A stretch of 64,000 bases of DNA, taken from NCBI GenBank assembly GCA_900554275.1, contig USGS01000002.1, forward strand, positions 6,935-70,934, written 5' to 3'. Positions 17,337 through 24,788 of the stretch are shown here, piece by piece (positions within the stretch are counted from its first letter, which is position 1; each line of letters starts with the position of its first letter). The position numbers were made by a program, and so were the translations under genes. This DNA comes from an uncultured Eubacteriales bacterium (lineage in GTDB: Bacteria > Bacillota > Clostridia > Oscillospirales > Oscillospiraceae). The notes under the pieces were generated by a model. That model was given only the letters and a program-made list of their open reading frames with translations. It had not been told where the DNA came from and made no database searches.

Positions 17337-17364
17337 ACAATGTATATTGTAGATTGTGTGCAAT
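17337..17364. promoter_or_regulatory. GntR-type operator copy 3 (double)
   Basis: ACAATGTATATTGT (17337-17350) and ATTGTGTGCAAT (17353-17364) lie immediately after the -10 box. Both resemble the palindrome at 13394-13405, and they sit where a repressor would block transcription initiation. Confidence 0.65.
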
Positions 17365-17440
17365 CTGCGAGGCGGGCACGGTTATGCAGCAGTAGTCGAG
17401 CCAAATGCAGCAAGCAAGAAATAAGAGAAAGGGTAATAAC

Positions 17441-17842
17441 ATGCCGAAGCTTCATATAATCGAATTGAAAAAGGACCAGAATGTCGTAGCGGGCATTCAT
17501 GAATACCTGATGGACAAAAAGTGGAAAGGTGGTGTGATTGTTGCGGCGGTGGGTTCTATTTACGACGTGACGATCAATAATCCTATAACGCATGACAATC
17601 CACCGAAACTCCAGACGACCACATACAACCAGCTTTGCGAAGTCACAAGCTTTATGGGAGAGATCACCCGCAAGGAAGACGCTCCTCAGGGGCTGCCCTG
17701 CCAGATCGCTGATACCCCGTCGGATTACATTGTCCACATCCACATGACGTGTTCTCACACAGATGGGACTGTTATTGGCGGCGGTTTTCGCGGTGCGACG
17801 GTACTCCGCGCATTAAATGTCTACGTGCTGGAGATGGAGTGA
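17441..17842 (+). CDS. PPC-domain (DUF296) protein
   Basis: 133 residues forming a single PPC domain, the compact trimeric fold found in plant AT-hook proteins and as stand-alone proteins in bacteria. The HIHMTCSHTDGTVIGGGF segment (about residues 91-108) is the family hallmark with clustered histidines. Bacterial members often accompany metabolic clusters but have no settled function; some may bind metal or small molecules. Start is ATG after AGAGAAAGGG. First gene of the operon controlled from 17308, six bases before the aminotransferase gene. Confidence 0.75.
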   Translation: MPKLHIIELKKDQNVVAGIHEYLMDKKWKGGVIVAAVGSIYDVTINNPITHDNPPKLQTTTYNQLCEVTSFMGEITRKEDAPQGLPCQIADTPSDYIVHIHMTCSHTDGTVIGGGFRGATVLRALNVYVLEME

Positions 17843-17848
17843 GCTACA

Positions 17849-19030
17849 ATGAATGCAACGTATGATTTTGATAAGGTGCTTGACAGGACGAAAGAGCGCT
17901 CAAAGACATGGGACTTTCGGACGCTCAAGCCCGGTGCCATTCCGATGAACGGTGCGGAAACGCATTTTGAGTGCCCTGCACCTGTGCGTAAAGTAATCCA
18001 TGATGTGGCGGACTGGCCGATTTACGGCTATCCGTACTTTACAGACGATTTTGTTAACGCTGCCGCCGGTTATATGAAGCGTCAGCACGGTTGGGACTGC
18101 GACCCGAAATGGATCGAATTTGTCGGAGGTATCGTGCCTGGTATTGCGTTTGCGATTCAGGCTGTTACCGCAGTGGGAGACAAGGTGCTCATCAATTCCC
18201 CGGCCTACTCTCCGTTCCGCTCTACGGTTGAGATGAATGACCGCGTGCTTGTTGAGTCCATGCTGAATATTACACCGGAAGAGGTGACGTTTGACTGGGG
18301 AGATATGGAACGCAAGTTCAGTGATCCGGCGGTCAAGGCCTTCATCCTTTGTGATCCGCACAATCCAACCGGCAAAAGCTGCACGGCGGAGGAACTTGCA
18401 AGGATCGACGCATTGGCGGAAAAATATGGGGTGTTTGTCATTGTGGACGAGGTTCACGCGGACTTTGTGTTCCGTGGACGCCACATCTCGTATCCGGCCG
18501 TCAGCGAGCATGCAAGAATGCACAGCGCCGTTGTCATCAATCCGAGCAAGACGTTCAATGTGGCAGGCTTCCGCACGGGTGCGATCATCATTCCGAACGA
18601 TGAGATCCACGCGGCGGTCAATAAGCGCATTCTCGCTGTGAAGGGTATCAGCCGTACGATTACCGGAGTTGCAGCATTTGAGGCGTGTTATGACGGGCGC
18701 TGTGATGACTATGTTGCGGCAGTCCGCGCATATGTAGAGGGAAATATGCGCTATGTCGAGGATTTCTTTCATACCCGTATCCCGAAGATCAAAATGATCC
18801 GACCTGACGCATGCTTTGTTTGTTGGCTTGATTGCAATGGCCTTGGCTTTGAAAACCAACAGAAGCTAATGAAGTTCCTGAACGAGACCGGCATCATGCT
18901 TTCTGATGGCAGCGAGTATTATGCCGACGGCAACGGCAGGGGATTTGTACGCATGGCCTATGCATTTCCCAAAACCATGCTCCGAGAAGCGATGGAGCGC
19001 CTTGAAAAAGCCGTGAATTCACTCAGCTAA
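17849..19030 (+). CDS. PLP-dependent aminotransferase/C-S lyase, MalY/PatB family
   Basis: 393 residues, fold type I. The PLP lysine is K234 in NPSKTFNVAGFRTG, the D200 of VIVDEVHADF contacts the pyridine nitrogen, and the DPHNPTGK motif lies near residue 160. The SKTFNxAG wording is that of the MalY/PatB beta-cystathionase group, which cleaves C-S bonds of cysteine conjugates to pyruvate, ammonia and a thiol, though some members transaminate. A RidA gene follows at 14 bases, which fits an enzyme that releases 2-aminoacrylate or other enamines. Exact substrate unknown. Confidence 0.85.
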   Translation: MNATYDFDKVLDRTKERSKTWDFRTLKPGAIPMNGAETHFECPAPVRKVIHDVADWPIYGYPYFTDDFVNAAAGYMKRQHGWDCDPKWIEFVGGIVPGIAFAIQAVTAVGDKVLINSPAYSPFRSTVEMNDRVLVESMLNITPEEVTFDWGDMERKFSDPAVKAFILCDPHNPTGKSCTAEELARIDALAEKYGVFVIVDEVHADFVFRGRHISYPAVSEHARMHSAVVINPSKTFNVAGFRTGAIIIPNDEIHAAVNKRILAVKGISRTITGVAAFEACYDGRCDDYVAAVRAYVEGNMRYVEDFFHTRIPKIKMIRPDACFVCWLDCNGLGFENQQKLMKFLNETGIMLSDGSEYYADGNGRGFVRMAYAFPKTMLREAMERLEKAVNSLS

Positions 19031-19043
19031 GGAGGAAAATGAT

Positions 19044-19424
19044 ATGGAAACGATTCGTACATCTAATGCGCCTGAACCCAAAGGCGCGTATTCGCAGGGT
19101 TGTGTGCACAATGGCGTGGTCTATGTCGCCGGGCAACTGGGGCTTGACCCTGCTACGGGTGAGACGCCATCTTCGGAATTTGAACCGCAGCTTCGTCAGG
19201 CGCTGAAAAATGTGAAGGCGGTCGTCGAGGCGGGCGGCAGCGATCTTGCGCATTTGCTGCGCGTCAACGTCTATCTGACGGACGAAAGTCAGTTTCCGCT
19301 GCTCAATAAAATCTATGCAGAATACATCCCCGAGCCGTATCCCCCGCGCACAGCGCGCGTGGTCGAACTTGGCCCCTATGCTGTTGAGGTGGATGCGACC
19401 GCAGCGGTGATCGACAAGGAATAA
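19044..19424 (+). CDS. RidA-family enamine/imine deaminase
   Basis: 126 residues, full RidA length. The conserved arginine R105 in the PRTARV motif, which binds the substrate carboxylate, is present, as are the AYSQG and VYVAGQLGLDP segments. The C-terminal VEVDATA replaces the usual VEIEA, a small deviation. RidA hydrolyses reactive enamines and imines from PLP enzymes to 2-oxoacids, so its place right after a MalY-like enzyme suggests direct cooperation. Start ATG follows AAGGAGG. Confidence 0.88.
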   Translation: METIRTSNAPEPKGAYSQGCVHNGVVYVAGQLGLDPATGETPSSEFEPQLRQALKNVKAVVEAGGSDLAHLLRVNVYLTDESQFPLLNKIYAEYIPEPYPPRTARVVELGPYAVEVDATAAVIDKE

Positions 19425-19440
19425 GGAGGAGAAGAAATCT

Positions 19441-20406
19441 ATGGGCTATAAGATTTATGCGCCGAAGCCGATCTGTGACAGCGGCATGCGCGCGCTGAAA
19501 GAAAAGGGATTTGAATTTATCGGTACGGGTGAGGGGTCGCCGGAGGATCTGAAGAAGTATGTGCCGGAGGCAGACGTTATTATCGCGCGTGTCCACTTTT
19601 TTGGAGATGAACTGCTTGCCACGGCGAAGCACCTGAAGATGGTGATGGTACACGGTGTGGGCTATCAGGACCATATCGTGTGCGAGGATGCTGCCAAGCG
19701 CGGCATCTATGTGTCCTATTCTCCCTATGGCAACTATCGCACTGTTGCTGAAGGCTGCGCGGCGTTGACGATGGCGATGACGTGCAACATCTGCCAGTAT
19801 GATAAGGGTGTCCGCACGCCGAAGGGCATTCGCCCTCGTATGCGCATGGAACTGGAAGGCGCGACGATAGGCCTTTTGGGTGTTGGCAACATTGCTCGCG
19901 CGTATGCGGAAAAGATGTATTACGGCATGGGCTGTAAGATAGTGGGCTACAAACGCACGCACGATGATACGGTGCCCTATTATATTCACATGCTCGATTC
20001 TATGGACGAGGTGTTCAAGGTATCCGATGTTGTGTCGCTGCACATTCCCGGTGAGCCGAAGTATAAGGGCATGATTAATAAGTACCACTTTGACCTGATG
20101 AAGGACGGCTCCTATTTTGTCAATACCGCGCGCAATGTGCTTGTTAATAACGACGATCTTTACGATGCGCTTAAAAGCGGTCATCTGGCTGGCGCCGCAG
20201 CAGACGTGGATTATAGTGAGCATCCGGACGGACAGAAGCTGCTGGAGTTGGATAACTTTATCAACACGCCGCATGCAATGGCATTTTCGGAGGAATCGCT
20301 GGAGCGTTCCGGCAACAACTGCGTACAGGAAATCTGCCGCACAATGCTTGATGGGAAACCCCCTGTGTACTGGGTCAATCGCGAGGGCTTCGTTCCGCAG
20401 AAGTAA
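19441..20406 (+). CDS. D-isomer-specific 2-hydroxyacid dehydrogenase
   Basis: 321 residues. The Rossmann motif GVGNIA lies at 147-152. The catalytic triad is R231 (TARNVLVN), E260 (DVDYSEHPDG) and H278 (TPHAMAFS). The family reduces 2-oxoacids to 2-hydroxyacids with NAD(P)H or the reverse; members include D-3-phosphoglycerate, hydroxypyruvate and S-sulfolactate dehydrogenases. It precedes a LarA-type 2-hydroxyacid racemase and a UxaA-type lyase, so together they likely interconvert and cleave or dehydrate a 2-hydroxyacid. Start ATG follows AGGAGGAG. Confidence 0.88.
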   Translation: MGYKIYAPKPICDSGMRALKEKGFEFIGTGEGSPEDLKKYVPEADVIIARVHFFGDELLATAKHLKMVMVHGVGYQDHIVCEDAAKRGIYVSYSPYGNYRTVAEGCAALTMAMTCNICQYDKGVRTPKGIRPRMRMELEGATIGLLGVGNIARAYAEKMYYGMGCKIVGYKRTHDDTVPYYIHMLDSMDEVFKVSDVVSLHIPGEPKYKGMINKYHFDLMKDGSYFVNTARNVLVNNDDLYDALKSGHLAGAAADVDYSEHPDGQKLLELDNFINTPHAMAFSEESLERSGNNCVQEICRTMLDGKPPVYWVNREGFVPQK

Positions 20407-20481
20407 TTGCGCCGATGCGGCAGACCGGGCCTGTACTGATAGGCCGGGGCTGCCGCATTGCAGCTGTCAGGAGAAACGAAA

Positions 20482-21756
20482 ATGAAAGAAATATTGCTGC
20501 CTTACGGCAGAACGGCGCTTCCACTTCATATTGAGGAGAATCGTCTTGAGGCGCTGATGCAGGCGCGTATGCATTCCTATGAACCGAAGGCGGACGAGCA
20601 GGAACTGGTTCGCGGCGCGCTGGCTGAGCCGTTCGGAACAAAGCGCCTGCGTGAGCTTGCCGCTGGAAAGCAAAACGTTGTGATCGTGACGAGCGATCAC
20701 ACGCGCGCCGTACCCAGCAGGATAACGCTGCCGATTCTGCTCGCGGAGATCCGTGAGGGGAATCCGGATGCGGATATCACGATCTTGATTGCGACTGGTC
20801 TTCACCGTGCGACAACGGAGGAGGAACAGCGGCGGATGTTTGGCGATGAGATAGTCGATCACGAGAAAATTGCTGTTAATGACGCTTTCTGTGAGGAGGA
20901 CTTTGTCTCACTCGGTACGCTGCCCTCGGGTGCGGAGTTCTGTGTGAACCGCATAGCTGCGGAATGCGATCTGCTGGTGACGGAAGGGTTCATTGAGCCG
21001 CACTTTTTTGCCGGCTTTTCCGGTGGGCGCAAGAGCATTCTGCCTGGTATATGCTCGGAAAAGACGGTGAATGAGAACCACTCATTCCGCGCAATCTCCA
21101 GCCCAAATGCGAAAACTGGTGTACTTGACGGCAATCCCATTCATAAGGATATGGTGGAGGCTGCGCGGCGTGTAAATGTACAATTCATCCTCAATGTGGC
21201 GCTTGGAGAGAAGAAACAGATTATTGCGGCTTTTGCGGGAGATCTTGAGCAGGCCCACGAGGAAGGAGTTGCATTTATCCGTCGCTGGTCACAGTGTCCG
21301 GCCGTTGAGGGAGATATTGTTGTCACTTCAAATGGCGGCTATCCACTCGATCAAAACCTCTATCAGTCACCCAAGGCCGTAGCCACGGCGGAGGCATGCT
21401 GCCGCGAAGGCGGGGTAATTATTATGTGTTGCTCCTGTTGTGATGGCATTGGCGGTGAGCATTTTGAAAAGCTCATCACACTTGGCGCGCCGGATGAAAT
21501 TACAGAATACCTTTCCAAAATTCCGCCGCGCGAAACGATTCCCGAACAGTGGTGCGCACAGATTTATGCACGTATTCTCAAAAAGCATACTGTCATTTTG
21601 GTCACGGACGGACTGACGGAACAGCAGGTGCGCAGTGTGAACATGATTCCGGCCAAGACACCGGATGAGGCGTTGGCGAGGGCCCGGCAGATTGTCGGCG
21701 CGGCGGCACGCGTGGTTGTGATCCCAGACGGCGTTGCCGTGCTGGCGGTCGGATAG
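20482..21756 (+). CDS. LarA-type nickel-pincer 2-hydroxyacid racemase
   Basis: 424 residues, LarA length. Residues known from Lactiplantibacillus plantarum lactate racemase occur at the same numbering: H108 (ATGLHRA), H174 (IEPHFFAGFSGG), K184 (GGRKS), to which the nickel pincer nucleotide is bound, and H200. The SDHTRAVPS motif (71-79) is also typical. LarA homologues racemise lactate, phenyllactate, malate and other short 2-hydroxyacids. The cofactor genes larB, larC and larE are not in the window. The start at 20482 lies after CAGGAGAAACGAAA; an ATG at 20458 is less likely. Confidence 0.88.
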   Translation: MKEILLPYGRTALPLHIEENRLEALMQARMHSYEPKADEQELVRGALAEPFGTKRLRELAAGKQNVVIVTSDHTRAVPSRITLPILLAEIREGNPDADITILIATGLHRATTEEEQRRMFGDEIVDHEKIAVNDAFCEEDFVSLGTLPSGAEFCVNRIAAECDLLVTEGFIEPHFFAGFSGGRKSILPGICSEKTVNENHSFRAISSPNAKTGVLDGNPIHKDMVEAARRVNVQFILNVALGEKKQIIAAFAGDLEQAHEEGVAFIRRWSQCPAVEGDIVVTSNGGYPLDQNLYQSPKAVATAEACCREGGVIIMCCSCCDGIGGEHFEKLITLGAPDEITEYLSKIPPRETIPEQWCAQIYARILKKHTVILVTDGLTEQQVRSVNMIPAKTPDEALARARQIVGAAARVVVIPDGVAVLAVG

Positions 21757-21764
21757 GAGAAAAA

Positions 21765-22082
21765 ATGGAGCAGAAGATTGCACTGAAGGTGAATAGCAAG
21801 GATAACGTTGCGACGATTTTTGCCGATGATGTCATCGATGGGTCGATCGTGGCGCTGCGCGACGAAAAAGGCAGAAGCGAGCCGATCACAGTGATTGGGA
21901 ATGTACCGTATGGCCATAAAATCGCTGTCAGAGAGATAGGCAAAGGTGAGATTATCTGCAAGTACGGCGAGGAAATCGGCATTGCGACGCAGGATATCCG
22001 CAAAGGCGAGTATGTCCACGTCCATAACCTGGACAGCATGCGTGGCCGCGGCGATCTTCCGGAAAGGAACGGTGAAAAATGA
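21765..22082 (+). CDS. SAF-domain small subunit of UxaA-type (de)hydratase/lyase
   Basis: 105 residues forming one SAF domain, as found at the N-terminus of altronate and galactarate dehydratases and as the separate small subunit SuyA of (R)-sulfolactate sulfo-lyase. Visible pieces are KVNSKDNVATIF, IPYGHKIAVREI-like (here VPYGHKIAVREI) and the IRKGEYVHVHNLDS end. It overlaps the large-subunit gene by four bases, so the two are made together. Enzymatic reaction: removal of water or another beta leaving group from a hydroxyacid. Confidence 0.85.
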   Translation: MEQKIALKVNSKDNVATIFADDVIDGSIVALRDEKGRSEPITVIGNVPYGHKIAVREIGKGEIICKYGEEIGIATQDIRKGEYVHVHNLDSMRGRGDLPERNGEK

Positions 22083-23248
22083 GCGATCATTTTATGGGAT
22101 ATGTTCGTGCGGACGGGCAGGTTGGCTGCCGCAACCATGTCGCAGTGATCCCGAGCGTGACGTGCGCAGGTGACGTGGCTTCCGCCATTGTCCGTCAGGT
22201 GACAGGAACGGTCGGATTCTTCCATCATCAGGGCTGCTGCCAGCTGCCGCCTGATGTCGACCCCGTCACCGAGACGTTGATCTCGCTGGGCTGCAGCCCT
22301 AATGTGGGGGCTGCGTTGATTGTCAGTCTTGGCTGCGAGGGCACAGATACCGAGCGGCTCTATGAGATGATTCGTGCTACTGGCAAGCCTGTGGAAATCA
22401 TCCGCATTCAGGAGCTTGGTGGCGTAAGCGCGGCTATTAAGGCCGGTATCGATGCGGCGCAGGAGCTGGTGATGGAGATATCCGGTATGCAGCGGCAGGC
22501 GGTGGACATCAGCCGTGTTACCATGTCAATCAAGTGCGGTGCGTCGGATACCACGTCCGGCATGGCATCAAACTGCGTTATCGGCTATGTGGCGGACAAG
22601 CTGGTTGACCTTGGAGCCACGGTCGTCTTCGGAGAGACAACGGAATTCCTGGGCGGAGAGCATCTGCTTGCGCGGCGTGCCGTTACGCTGGAGGTGGGAC
22701 AAAAGATACTTGACATTGTTGACCGCATGGAAAAGCGCGCCCGCAGCCTTGGCTGCGACATGCGCAAGGGTCAGCCTACGCCCGGCAACATTGCAGGCGG
22801 TCTTTCCAGCATTGAGGAAAAGAGCCTCGGCGCCATTGTTAAGAGTGGTACGCGCCCGATTCAAGGGGTACTGGAATACCCTGAACGGATCGGTGAGAGA
22901 AAGGGGCTGTGGATCAAGGACACACCGGGGCGTGAGCCTGAGATCCTTACAGGTATGGCTGCAACAGGGGCGCAGTTTATGTTGTTTTCCACTGGACGCG
23001 GCGCTCCACAGGGCTTCCCGACTATGCCGGTGCTGAAGATCTGCGGCAATCCGAACACTTACGAGCGAATGCAGCACGATATGGACCTCAATGCCGGACG
23101 CATCATCACAGGCGAACGCAGCATTGAGGAAGTCGGTGAGGAGGCTTATGCGGCGGTGCTTGCGCTGCTTTCCGGCCGGCAGACAAAGAATGAGACGCTC
23201 GGATACCACAGCTCAATCGACATTTATACGCTCGGCCCTGTGATCTGA
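22079..23248 (+). CDS. UxaA-type (de)hydratase/lyase large subunit
   Basis: 389 residues matching the C-terminal domain of altronate/galactarate dehydratases and the SuyB sulfo-lyase subunit. Landmarks are the GYVRADGQVGCRNHVAVIPSV opening, a HHQGCCQ metal/substrate loop (about residue 50), the KCGASDTTSG motif near 155 and the TPGNIAGGLSSIEEKSLGAIVKSG segment near 240. These enzymes use Fe2+ or similar metal to eliminate a beta group from a 2-hydroxyacid. Combined with the adjacent racemase and 2-hydroxyacid dehydrogenase, a short-chain substituted lactate is a plausible substrate. Last intact gene of the operon. Confidence 0.85.
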   Translation: MSDHFMGYVRADGQVGCRNHVAVIPSVTCAGDVASAIVRQVTGTVGFFHHQGCCQLPPDVDPVTETLISLGCSPNVGAALIVSLGCEGTDTERLYEMIRATGKPVEIIRIQELGGVSAAIKAGIDAAQELVMEISGMQRQAVDISRVTMSIKCGASDTTSGMASNCVIGYVADKLVDLGATVVFGETTEFLGGEHLLARRAVTLEVGQKILDIVDRMEKRARSLGCDMRKGQPTPGNIAGGLSSIEEKSLGAIVKSGTRPIQGVLEYPERIGERKGLWIKDTPGREPEILTGMAATGAQFMLFSTGRGAPQGFPTMPVLKICGNPNTYERMQHDMDLNAGRIITGERSIEEVGEEAYAAVLALLSGRQTKNETLGYHSSIDIYTLGPVI

Positions 23249-23279
23249 GCAAGAGGCATAGAATAGTATTTCTGCTGAA

Positions 23280-23620
23280 GGATGAGCTGCGGGGGCAAAG
23301 GATTTCGTCTTCCTTGGCGAAGTGGGCTGTGGGAAAAGCGAGCTTTCCATGGAATTTGCACTTGCTGCGCTGGGAGACAGACCCGTTTACTTTTTTGATC
23401 TGGACATGAGAAAGCCGCTATTCCGCTTGTGGGATGTGTGCGGTGAACTGGAGCGAGCGGGCGTTCGGATGCATTTTAGGAACAGTTTATGGATGGTCCA
23501 CCTTAGACGGGCAGCATCAGCCGCCTGCTAAGGGACAAGGAATGCTACGTTGTGCTGAATAGCAGTGGAGACTATATCGGTGCGCGGGGGTTGGGGTTTA
23601 TGCGCCGCTGCACGACAGCC
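23280..23620 (+). pseudogene. P-loop ATPase (MinD/CooC-like) relic with frameshift
   Basis: A stretch before and after 23322 reads KDFVFLGEVGCGKSE, a Walker A motif, followed by RPVYFFDLDMRKP, the strand and aspartate typical of MinD/CooC-type ATPases. The frame breaks before 23510. Homologous-looking sequence continues in another frame from 23510 as RDKECYVVLNSSGDYIGARG, where VVxDxGGD is expected. No start codon with a ribosome site is present. It follows the UxaA operon, perhaps once its last gene. Confidence 0.55.
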
Positions 23621-23824
23621 CGAGGTGCAAAACTGAAACGGACCATTTCCGCAAGTGGACGAAGCATCCAAGCCATAGGGATAAGGAAAGCAAATAGATC
23701 AAAGGAGATATTTACTTCACCGTCGTGGGACTGTTCATATTCCTTGTGAAAAAGGAAATGCAGGCGGCAATGGAGGAGAAATCCGTCAGAATCCGCAGCA
23801 ATTCAAACTTTCTGCATAAAACCG

Positions 23825-23860
23825 ATAAGGTGCAGCCTCCTTTTGGAGACTGCACCTTAT
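23825..23860. terminator. Bidirectional hairpin terminator
   Basis: ATAAGGTGCAG pairs with CTGCACCTTAT, with an inner CTCC/GGAG stem and TTTT loop; it ends the island operon's transcript. Confidence 0.7.
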
Positions 23861-24061
23861 TCTACATAAGACTTCGCTATCCGCCCGACACATACGGCGC
23901 GGGGTCGCTGTTGCTGCTATAAGCTGTTGTGTCTCAATCGTGCATCAACGATAGGGGGCGGTCTAATTATATAGTATCGTCGTTGCCTGGTATTTAGAGT
24001 ATTTTAAAGAGTAGTTGAAGTCGCCTATTATAATCACAGACCATTGCTCTCGGCTATATAC

Positions 24062-24238
24062 TCACTTTATCGCCTCACCGAGCACCTGACGCAGCAGCTC
24101 CGCCGTGGTCACCTCGCCCCGCAGCACCCGCTGGCACTGCTCCCGCATCTGGGGCGTCACCTGACAGCCCTCCATGCGGACGGAGGCCTCCGCGTTCTTC
24201 ATAGAAACCGTATATCGCTTGTCAGTGTTCTTGTACAT
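24062..24238 (-). CDS. VbhA-like orphan antitoxin
   Basis: 58 residues, starting at the ATG at 24238 after GAGGAG. The pattern ASVRMEGCQVTPQMREQC followed by a GEVTTAELL helix resembles the short antitoxin VbhA family, which in other bacteria inhibits Fic-type toxins. No Fic toxin (HPFxxGNGR) is found nearby. It lies directly downstream of tRNA-Thr, at the island's tRNA end, so it is probably a leftover or stand-alone cargo gene. Confidence 0.55.
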   Translation of the reverse strand: MYKNTDKRYTVSMKNAEASVRMEGCQVTPQMREQCQRVLRGEVTTAELLRQVLGEAIK

Positions 24239-24244
24239 AGAAAA

Positions 24245-24269
24245 ACTCCTCGCGTCATCCGCGAGGAGT
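24245..24269 (-). terminator. Present terminator of tRNA-Thr
   Basis: A perfect 10-bp stem (ACTCCTCGCG/CGCGAGGAGT) with a TCATC loop and T-run on the minus strand, right after the tRNA. Part of it also supplies the ribosome site of the VbhA-like gene. Confidence 0.75.
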
Positions 24270-24270
24270 C

Positions 24271-24302
24271 TGGAGCTTGTGGCCGGATTCGAACCGGCGA
24301 CC
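24271..24302 (-). repeat. att-type direct repeat at the island right end (inside tRNA-Thr)
   Basis: Identical over 32 bases and in the same orientation as 10166-10197. It covers the tRNA T-arm and 3' acceptor strand. Confidence 0.85.
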
Positions 24303-24346
24303 TGCTCATTACGAGTGAGCTGCTCTGCCAGCTGAGCCACACAAGC
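24271..24346 (-). tRNA. tRNA-Thr (anticodon CGT)
   Basis: A complete cloverleaf on the minus strand: acceptor GCTTGTG/CACAAGC, D-arm GCTC...GAGC, anticodon stem GCTCA/TGAGC with loop CTCGTAA (anticodon CGT, reads ACG), T-arm GCCGG-TTCGAAT-CCGGC, and encoded TCCA. Its last 32 bases are repeated at 10166-10197, making it the island's insertion site. Confidence 0.95.
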
Positions 24347-24481
24347 AGGGAAATGACACTGGGTACTATACCACACTTTGCCTGCCGCGTCAAGACACTT
24401 TCCAGGTGAAAAAACGGGAAAACGGCTTCTGCCAAAACGGGAAAACGGCAGCCGACTGGCTGCCGTTCCCTGCGATACCGC

Positions 24482-24658
24482 TCAGTGCATTTTGGATGTG
24501 ACGCTGACCCAGGCGGAGTCCATCGCGTTACCCAGCCGCTGCATGGCCTTGCCCACAGCAGTCTTCCGGACCTTCGGGCCGGGGTGCGCCGCCATATCCA
24601 TCATCGCGCCGGCCACCATGCCGACGCACATCCCACCGACAAAAGCGGGTATTTTCAT
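24482..24658 (-). CDS. Small YtxH-like membrane-associated protein
   Basis: 58 residues. A glycine-rich hydrophobic segment (FVGGMCVGMVAGAMMDM, residues 6-22) is followed by a basic, helical tail. This layout recalls small YtxH/DUF-type proteins with one membrane span, but I cannot assign a function. The ATG at 24658 is preceded by AAGGAG at nine bases; an ATG six bases further upstream is too close to it. Confidence 0.5.
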   Translation of the reverse strand: MKIPAFVGGMCVGMVAGAMMDMAAHPGPKVRKTAVGKAMQRLGNAMDSAWVSVTSKMH

Positions 24659-24725
24659 GATCATCCACTCCTTTTCCGTCCGCCGGTAGTTTGCCCTGCG
24701 CCGATAAAAAAACACGCGCGCTTTC

Positions 24726-24755
24726 TTGCCAAATCGTGGCGTCTTGCGCTATAAT
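24726..24755 (+). promoter_or_regulatory. Promoter of the OMPDC-like, phosphatase-GNAT, YgiQ operon
   Basis: TTGCCA, 18 bases, TATAAT, 33 bases before the first start codon. Confidence 0.7.
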
Positions 24756-24788
24756 ACAATGTAATATATTTCGCCAAGGAGGAGAACC

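Larger units (their letters stand above)
23249..24061. other. Degenerate island end region
   Basis: Apart from the ATPase relic (23280-23620) and the hairpin at 23825, I see no gene. The sequence is rich in A/T with short broken frames, as expected for decayed mobile DNA. Confidence 0.6.
10198..24270. mobile_element. Genomic island inserted in tRNA-Thr(CGT), probably no longer mobile
   Basis: About 14.1 kb lie between the tRNA 3' stub and the intact tRNA-Thr. Genes inside use visibly more A/T-ending codons than the flanks. Contents are a catabolic cluster under one GntR regulator, a 5'-deleted serine recombinase, a frameshifted ATPase and a VbhA-like orphan. No intact integrase is present, so the element appears fixed. 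The serine recombinase relic is not the type expected to use tRNA sites, so it may be a separate insertion. Confidence 0.75.
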
